DNA from: JAKPRU01 sp029568995
GTDB lineage: Bacteria; Hinthialibacterota; Hinthialibacteria; Hinthialibacterales; JAKPRU01
Direction of reading: 5' to 3'
DNA length: 47,824 bases
Assembly (NCBI GenBank): GCA_035430965.1
Contig: DAOMHQ010000010.1
Coordinates: 1 to 47,824, forward strand
In this document: positions 42,821 through 47,824 of the stretch, one piece after another
Layout of the letters: each line of letters opens with the position of its first letter
How positions within the stretch are numbered: position 1 is the first letter of the stretch
Translations under genes and position numbers: made by a program
Notes under the pieces: model-generated
Database searches by the model: none
Told to the model about the DNA's origin: nothing
The model's input: only the letters and a program-made list of their open reading frames with translations

Positions 42821-43216
42821 ATGCGTAAACAGACACCCAGCGTATCGGAGATGGAAATCCTGGATATCCTCTGTCGGCTCGGAACCGCCACGGTTCAAGA
42901 TATCCGAAAGGCTTTGCCCAAACATCGCAAACTGGCGCATACCACGATTATCACGAACCTTCAGCGGCTCGAAGACAAAGGCCTCGTCGCACACGAGAAG
43001 TCGGAGCGCGGAAAGGCTTTTGTGTTCTCTCCCACCCGCCCGATGGAGAAGGTGAAGCGCCACCTTGTCAGCGATTTCCTGAACGACTATTTCGGAAACG
43101 ATCCGATCCCCCTTGTTTCGTCTCTCATCCAAACCAAACAGATTACAAAGAAAGAACTGGAACAACTACGCGAAATCCTGGACGCGGCAGAAAAGAACTC
43201 GAACGGAGGACCCTGA
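42821..43216 (+). CDS. BlaI/MecI/CopY-family transcriptional repressor
   Basis: 131 residues. The winged helix SVSEMEILDILCRLGTATVQDIRKALPKHRKLAHTTIITNLQRLEDKGLVAHEKSERGKAFVFSP matches the Penicillinase_R family. The KKELEQLREIL helix at the C-terminus is the usual dimerisation segment. These repressors bind palindromes and are cleaved when a partner M56 membrane protease senses its ligand. AGGAG lies 5 bases before the ATG at 42821. The gene encoding the partner protease starts 6 bases after the stop, as in blaI-blaR1 and mecI-mecR1 pairs. No beta-lactamase gene is nearby. Confidence 0.93.
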   Translation: MRKQTPSVSEMEILDILCRLGTATVQDIRKALPKHRKLAHTTIITNLQRLEDKGLVAHEKSERGKAFVFSPTRPMEKVKRHLVSDFLNDYFGNDPIPLVSSLIQTKQITKKELEQLREILDAAEKNSNGGP

Positions 43217-43222
43217 GAGACC

Positions 43223-46200
43223 ATGTCCGAATTGTACCGGTCTTGTGCAACGTTGTGGATCGACTATGCAGTTCAGGTAGGGATCGAGGGATTTGTGGCA
43301 GCCTGTTTGCTGTGGCTCCTTTGGATTCTGCGGAGTCACATACCGACAAAGGTCCTTTATGGATGCTGCATTGTCGCGCTACTGAAGTTCTGTATTCCCA
43401 CCGTTCCGATTGTGCTTCCGTTTATACTGGCGGACAGCCTGCCTGTCGGATTGGTCCCCATGCCTGAGCCTTCCCAGCCGGAGGAACCGGTTGTTCAGCC
43501 TCGTCCGGCGCATCGGGTTTCGCCGCCGTTGGCTGAACCGGTTCAGCCAAAAGCATCATCCCCCCAGGTGCTCACCGGGCCTGCCATTCGGAGCATGCCA
43601 GGCAAGCCGTTGCCGGTTGTCACTCCCGTATCGGAGGCGGCTCCAATTCCGTGGCGAGAGATTCTTTTCGCAGTGGTTCTCGTCGGCTGGTGCGTGTTCT
43701 CTGCAGGCTGGGTCGCACAGATTCTTCGCTGGTCTTCTATCCGAAAACGAACAGAACCGGCGGACGATACGCTGCGGAAGCGAGTGGACGACTATGCCGG
43801 ACATCTGGGGCTACGCTCCATCCCGGAAATACGAATCGCAGAGGATCTCGACACCCCCGTGGTTATTGGCTTCATTCGCACATCAATCCTGATCCCAAAG
43901 ACATTGCTGGATTCGCCGGAGGACCTGGAACTCGCGGTTCTCCATGAGCTGATCCACATCAAGCGGCGCGATCCCCTCCTGAACCGGCTCCGGGGGCTGG
44001 TCCAGATACTCCAATGGTGGAATCCGCTGGTGTGGTGGTTGAATCGGAAAGCCGATGTCGCTCAGGAACGATGCTGCGATGAGACGGTTCTGAACGCTTA
44101 CGGTCACAAGAAACACCGATACATGGAACTTCTAATGCGGCTTGCCGAAGGAACATGGAGACAAAAACATTTTGCCGAGGCCGTTGCGATCTCGAACGAC
44201 TTTCGGGCGGCGAAAGAGAGGATGCAGACCATGTTGAGCACGAAACGGTTACCTCAAATGAACTGGGCCTGGAGAATCGGACTGCTTCTGTTTGTTGTCT
44301 GGTTGTATGCTGAGTTCTATGGACAAGTTCCGTCGCTCGCGCAGATGTCCACGCCGGCCACGGAGGAAGAACCGACGCGTCTTGGCTATTGCTTTGATGC
44401 GGCGCTTTCGGCGAACAACGAGATTCTGTACGTCGTCGGTGGTTCGGGGGGAACGTATGTGCTGCGGGTATCGGAGAATGAACTGAAATATGTCCGTACG
44501 ATACTCGCTGAAGATGGATATCATCGCAATATCAAAGTCCAGGGAAACTATGCCTATATTGCCGATGCAAAGAAGGGACTGATTGTCTTAGACATTACCT
44601 CTCCGGATTCACCCGCTTGTGTCTTCACTGCTTCCTGGAAGGACGGGATGGGCCTGTTTCTGACTGATCAATATCTCTATCTGGCAAGCGGCGAAGCGGG
44701 AATCAAGATCATCGACATCACCGATCCCAAGGTGCCAAAAGCCGTCGGCGAAGTGGACACACCCGGCAGCGCGTGGGATGTCTGGGTTGAAGGCAACTAT
44801 GCATATATCGCCGACCTGGAAAAGGGTATGGCAGTCATTGATGTTACTCAGCCTGCCGCCCCAAAACACATCGCACAGGCAACCTGGGCGCCTGACGACA
44901 GCCTGGCCCTGATATTCCAGAAGAATGGCTGGAAACTCGACAACAACATGGCGGAGATTATCCGTGGCAGCGGGAACCTGGTACACGTCGGCGCGGGAGT
45001 ACACGGTCTTGTCACGATCGATATTTCCGATCCTCGAAATCCCACAGTAAAGGACAAGTTCAAGTCTGGACCGGACGGTTTTGGTGAGGGCCTTGCCGTG
45101 GCCGGGAGTACCGTGTACCTGGCGAACGGCAACAACTCGGATGAATCACAGAACGGGCTATATGTGATCGACGCATCGACGCCCGATGACTTAAAGGTCG
45201 CAGGAAAAGCGCGTTTTCAGGGATGGGTTGAAGGGGTACTGCAATCAGGAGACCGCGTCTACATCACGAATACTCAGTTGGGCGTTCGAATGTTCGACGT
45301 CTCCGACCCCAAGAATCCGAAAGAACTTGCTCATTGGCATGGCGGACGTCTACCAGGCAGTGGGCCTGCCAGGCCGGAGCCTACACCGACACGTCCAACC
45401 TCAGCTGACGATTGGTTTCGGGATTCAACGGAGAACGCGGGATTTCTTCAAAGCGGAACAGCCCTCTCTCTCTCCCTGGAAGACAATGACGGCGACGGCG
45501 ATTTGGATATCTACGTTTTCGGCGGAGGGGCAGATCGCGATGCCCTGTATATGAATCTGGGAAAGTTAGTATTTCAGGACACCGCGGCCTCGAGCGGGCT
45601 TCCCAGCGCGAAAAGCGTTGTCGCCGGAGCCTGGGCGGATGCAAACGGCGATGGCGCTCCTGACCTTGTACTGGGAACACCGATGGGTGGCGGACTGTAT
45701 CTCAATGACGGGAAAGGGCGTTATCAACTATCTCCCAATTCAGGGATTGAGCCGATTCGTGGATGGTCTGCCTGGATTGACTTTGATTGCGACAATGCGC
45801 TCGATCTCGTGACTTATGGAGAGAATCTACAGGTACGTCTCTACAAGAATCTTGGGAATGGAACATTCCAAGACGTCGCGAAAAGCGCAGGGATCGATTT
45901 CCTTTCCGAAGGTAATTTCTGCTTCTCAGGGATTGACTATAACCGGGATGGCTACGCCGATATCTATTCCGGTTCAGGATATCCATATCCCGATGATCCG
46001 ACTATCCGCGCGACGCTCTGGCAGAATAATCGCGACGGGACATTGATGAACTTGGGTCGTGATTCCGACATCTCCAAATTCAACGATGAGGTTTTCATGC
46101 CCGCCATTGGTGATCTGAACGGGGACGGATATCTCGATCTATATGCCCCGAAGTGCCATCAGGCCAGTTTGACGCTCCTCAACGAGAAGGGCGAGCGCTT

Positions 46201-46533
46201 TGCACATACCCCCTTCCAGGGGGATGCTGCCCCTCCGCAATATGCGAACGGCGTTTGCGTTGGCGACTATAACGCAGATGGCCGGCCCGATCTTTTCCTG
46301 ACCAGGGCCGACGGTGGATTCCTATTCGAGGGCGGCGCGGAACTTGCCTTCACGGACGTGAACTACAAAGCCGGAATGCATGGACCAGGCGGTATGTCGT
46401 CCCCTGTGTGGGTGGATCTCGACGGCGACCTGGATCTCGACCTGTTGGCTATCGACGGCGCGGGAAACCTGCGGCTCTTCGAGAATCGCGCACCTCAGGG
46501 AAACAGGCTGGCAGGCGTTCCCATGACTGACGC
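43223..46533 (+). CDS. M56 (BlaR1-type) membrane protease fused to LVIVD and FG-GAP propellers (3' end in gap)
   Basis: 1103 residues up to the gap. Four membrane segments (about 20-37, 45-70, 145-167, 350-366). The gluzincin site HELIH (241-245) follows PKTLLDSPEDLELAVL, and QERCCDE (281-287) supplies the third zinc ligand, as in BlaR1. Instead of a penicillin-binding sensor, residues about 378-715 carry LVIVD-type repeats (GLIVLDITSPDSP, GIKIIDITDPKVP, GMAVIDVTQPAAP, GVRMFDVSDPKNP). From about 725 FG-GAP/VCBS repeats follow with calcium-type loops (NDGDGDLDIYVF, DANGDGAPDLVLG, NRDGYADIYSG, NGDGYLDLYAP, NADGRPDLFL). The visible end, FENRAPQGNRLAGVPMTDA, resembles the start of a UnbV/ASPIC domain that runs into the gap. 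It probably signals to the adjacent repressor. Confidence 0.88.
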
Positions 46534-46633
46534 NNNNNNNNNNNNNNNNNNNNNNNNNNNNNNNNNNNNNNNNNNNNNNNNNNNNNNNNNNNNNNNNNNN
46601 NNNNNNNNNNNNNNNNNNNNNNNNNNNNNNNNN
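46534..46633. other. Assembly gap (100 N) inside the FG-GAP coding region
   Basis: A placeholder run of 100 N. The frames before and after are not in phase across exactly 100 bases, so the true length differs or two genes meet here. Its position at a repeated UnbV-like sequence is a likely cause of assembly failure. Confidence 0.98.
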
Positions 46634-46634
46634 G

Positions 46635-47735
46635 GCCATCCAGGAAGGCTTTGTACGCTCACTGTGGGTGGACATCGACAATGATAACGACCTGGACTTT
46701 GTGACCTGCATCGGCCTATATCGCAATGACGGGGAGAAAGGATTTGCGGAAGTTACCATGTTAGATAACCTGCCCTCCGTGGAGATGGTGGGGGAAGTCT
46801 TGCCGCTGGATTATGACCGCGATAATCGTATGGACCTTCTCTTTTTGATAAACGCTTCCCGTGGGCAATCACCCGTCCTGTTGCTGCACAACGAAGGCGG
46901 ATGCCGGTTCAGTGATGGAACCGCTTCCTCTCGCCTGGCCGCCACTCTGACAAATGAATCTCGCGATTTCTTAAGGCTTTGCGATGCGGCTATTGCCGAT
47001 GTCAACCATGACGGGTACGCGGATATTGTCCTCGATAGTCAAAACGTCATTCGCTCCGGGGAGCGCACTCGGGAAGCTCCGCGTTTTCAGTGTCAAATCA
47101 ATATCCTCTTGAATGACGGTCAGGGGCATTTTGCAGCAACCGAGGACCTCTTTCCGGTTGTCAATGATGTATTCGGGATCTGCTGGGGAGACTATGATAA
47201 CGATGGAGACCTCGACCTTTTTGCGGTTTCGCGTTTCGGACACAGACTTTTTCAGAACTGGGGCAATCTCTCGTTTGCGGAGGTTGCTGCTCCTGCAGGA
47301 CTGACCGAGGGGCAACATCTCGCCGGTCCGCTGTGGGCCGATATGGATAACGACGGAGATTTGGATTTGCTGGTGCGCGAAGGAAGAGCGCCGGGGCCGG
47401 AACAGGAATACTTGTTTGAGAATCTGGGCACGAAAGGCAGTTTCCTTGTAGTCGTTCCATTGACCGATGCCGACGGCGACGCGACCGACGAGGATACCGC
47501 CGATGACCGAACGGCGGTCGGCGCACGAGTAGAGGTTACTGTCGCCGGTGTTTCGGGAATCCTAACACGCTGGATCACAGCCGGTGAGAACGCAATGAGC
47601 GCTCCGGTAGCGCATTTCGGTCTTGGACAGGCGCGCCAGGCGGATGTGCGCGTGGTATTTCCCGACGGCAGCGTAGTCGAAACAAGAAGCGTTCCCGCAG
47701 GGAGCCGGCTCGTGGTGCGGGATACCGGGCGATAG
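46635..47735 (+). CDS. FG-GAP/VCBS repeats with C-terminal UnbV/ASPIC domain (5' end in gap)
   Basis: 366 residues open from the gap edge. FG-GAP repeats continue: WVDIDNDNDLDFVT, DYDRDNRMDLLFL, DVNHDGYADIVLD, DYDNDGDLDLFAV and DMDNDGDLDLLVR. The end is a complete UnbV/ASPIC domain: VGARVEVTVAGVSGILTRWI, followed by HFGLGQARQADVRVVFPDGS and SRLVVRD. It is either the continuation of the M56 fusion or a second, tandem FG-GAP/UnbV protein whose start is hidden. The first part probably already has its own UnbV domain, so the latter is a real possibility. No stop or start can be seen in the gap. Confidence 0.85.
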   Translation, partial: AIQEGFVRSLWVDIDNDNDLDFVTCIGLYRNDGEKGFAEVTMLDNLPSVEMVGEVLPLDYDRDNRMDLLFLINASRGQSPVLLLHNEGGCRFSDGTASSRLAATLTNESRDFLRLCDAAIADVNHDGYADIVLDSQNVIRSGERTREAPRFQCQINILLNDGQGHFAATEDLFPVVNDVFGICWGDYDNDGDLDLFAVSRFGHRLFQNWGNLSFAEVAAPAGLTEGQHLAGPLWADMDNDGDLDLLVREGRAPGPEQEYLFENLGTKGSFLVVVPLTDADGDATDEDTADDRTAVGARVEVTVAGVSGILTRWITAGENAMSAPVAHFGLGQARQADVRVVFPDGSVVETRSVPAGSRLVVRDTGR

Positions 47736-47771
47736 GCTATTCCGATTGCGGAGGGTGTAGGGTGGCGCTCA

Positions 47772-47787
47772 AGCCCGTCTGCGGGCT
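47772..47787 (+). other. Short hairpin after the FG-GAP gene
   Basis: AGCCCG (47772-47777), loop TCTG, CGGGCT (47782-47787). No T-run follows. It may be part of a transcription end signal; support is weak. Confidence 0.25.
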
Positions 47788-47824
47788 AGCCCACCGGGAA
47801 TGACTAAAAGGCACAAATGATGAA

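Overview
The window comes from the chromosome of an uncultured, moderately GC-rich, diderm-type bacterium. It carries large secreted multidomain proteins with proline/threonine-rich linkers, NHL, Kelch and FG-GAP propellers, two sulfatase-superfamily enzymes, an ECF sigma/FecR pair, two single prepilin genes, and a tRNA without an encoded CCA. That mix is typical of PVC-like and candidate phyla such as Planctomycetota, Hydrogenedentota or Sumerlaeota. The phylum is an inference and cannot be settled from the sequence alone. Two runs of 100 N (11671-11770 and 46534-46633) are scaffold gaps of unknown true length, consistent with a metagenome assembly.

Layout. 1-2434: tail of a DUF2298-like membrane protein, a YggT protein, fliW-csrA on the minus strand, and an ABC ATPase. 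2483-7751: a transglutaminase-like protein divergent from a sulfatase-fold lipoprotein with TPRs, then a PiT phosphate transporter behind a Pho-box-like array. 7775-10868: an ECF sigma/FecR/secreted-propeller operon on the minus strand. 11044-12697: a prepilin, a gap and a tandem-receiver response regulator. 12698-13648: a long gene-free leader with a sigma-54-type promoter. 13649-27495: three exported proteins, led by a 3271-residue protein that holds both a subtilisin-like and a papain-like protease. 27714-32342: a SNF2/RapA-like helicase, a second prepilin behind a sigma-54-type promoter, an Smr protein and a DEDDh exonuclease. 32371-42527: two Kelch proteins, tRNA-Leu(GAG), a structured leader candidate, a DUF3748 propeller, an unknown secreted protein, an FGly-type sulfatase and a Tat-exported Gfo/Idh/MocA oxidoreductase. 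42749-47735: a BlaI-type repressor and an M56 (BlaR1-type) membrane protease whose sensor part is replaced by LVIVD and FG-GAP propellers.

Main points. (1) The giant secreted protein is built from two parallel cassettes (linker, prodomain-like module, protease, Ig-like domain). The cassettes share flanking modules but carry unrelated protease folds, serine and cysteine. (2) The BlaI/M56 pair looks like a proteolytic signalling switch with an unusual propeller sensor; an inverted repeat lies in the spacer of its promoter. (3) Several promoters are readable by eye: two -24/-12 elements, a Pho box, and sigma-70 promoters for tRNA-Leu, blaI and the gene at 38188.
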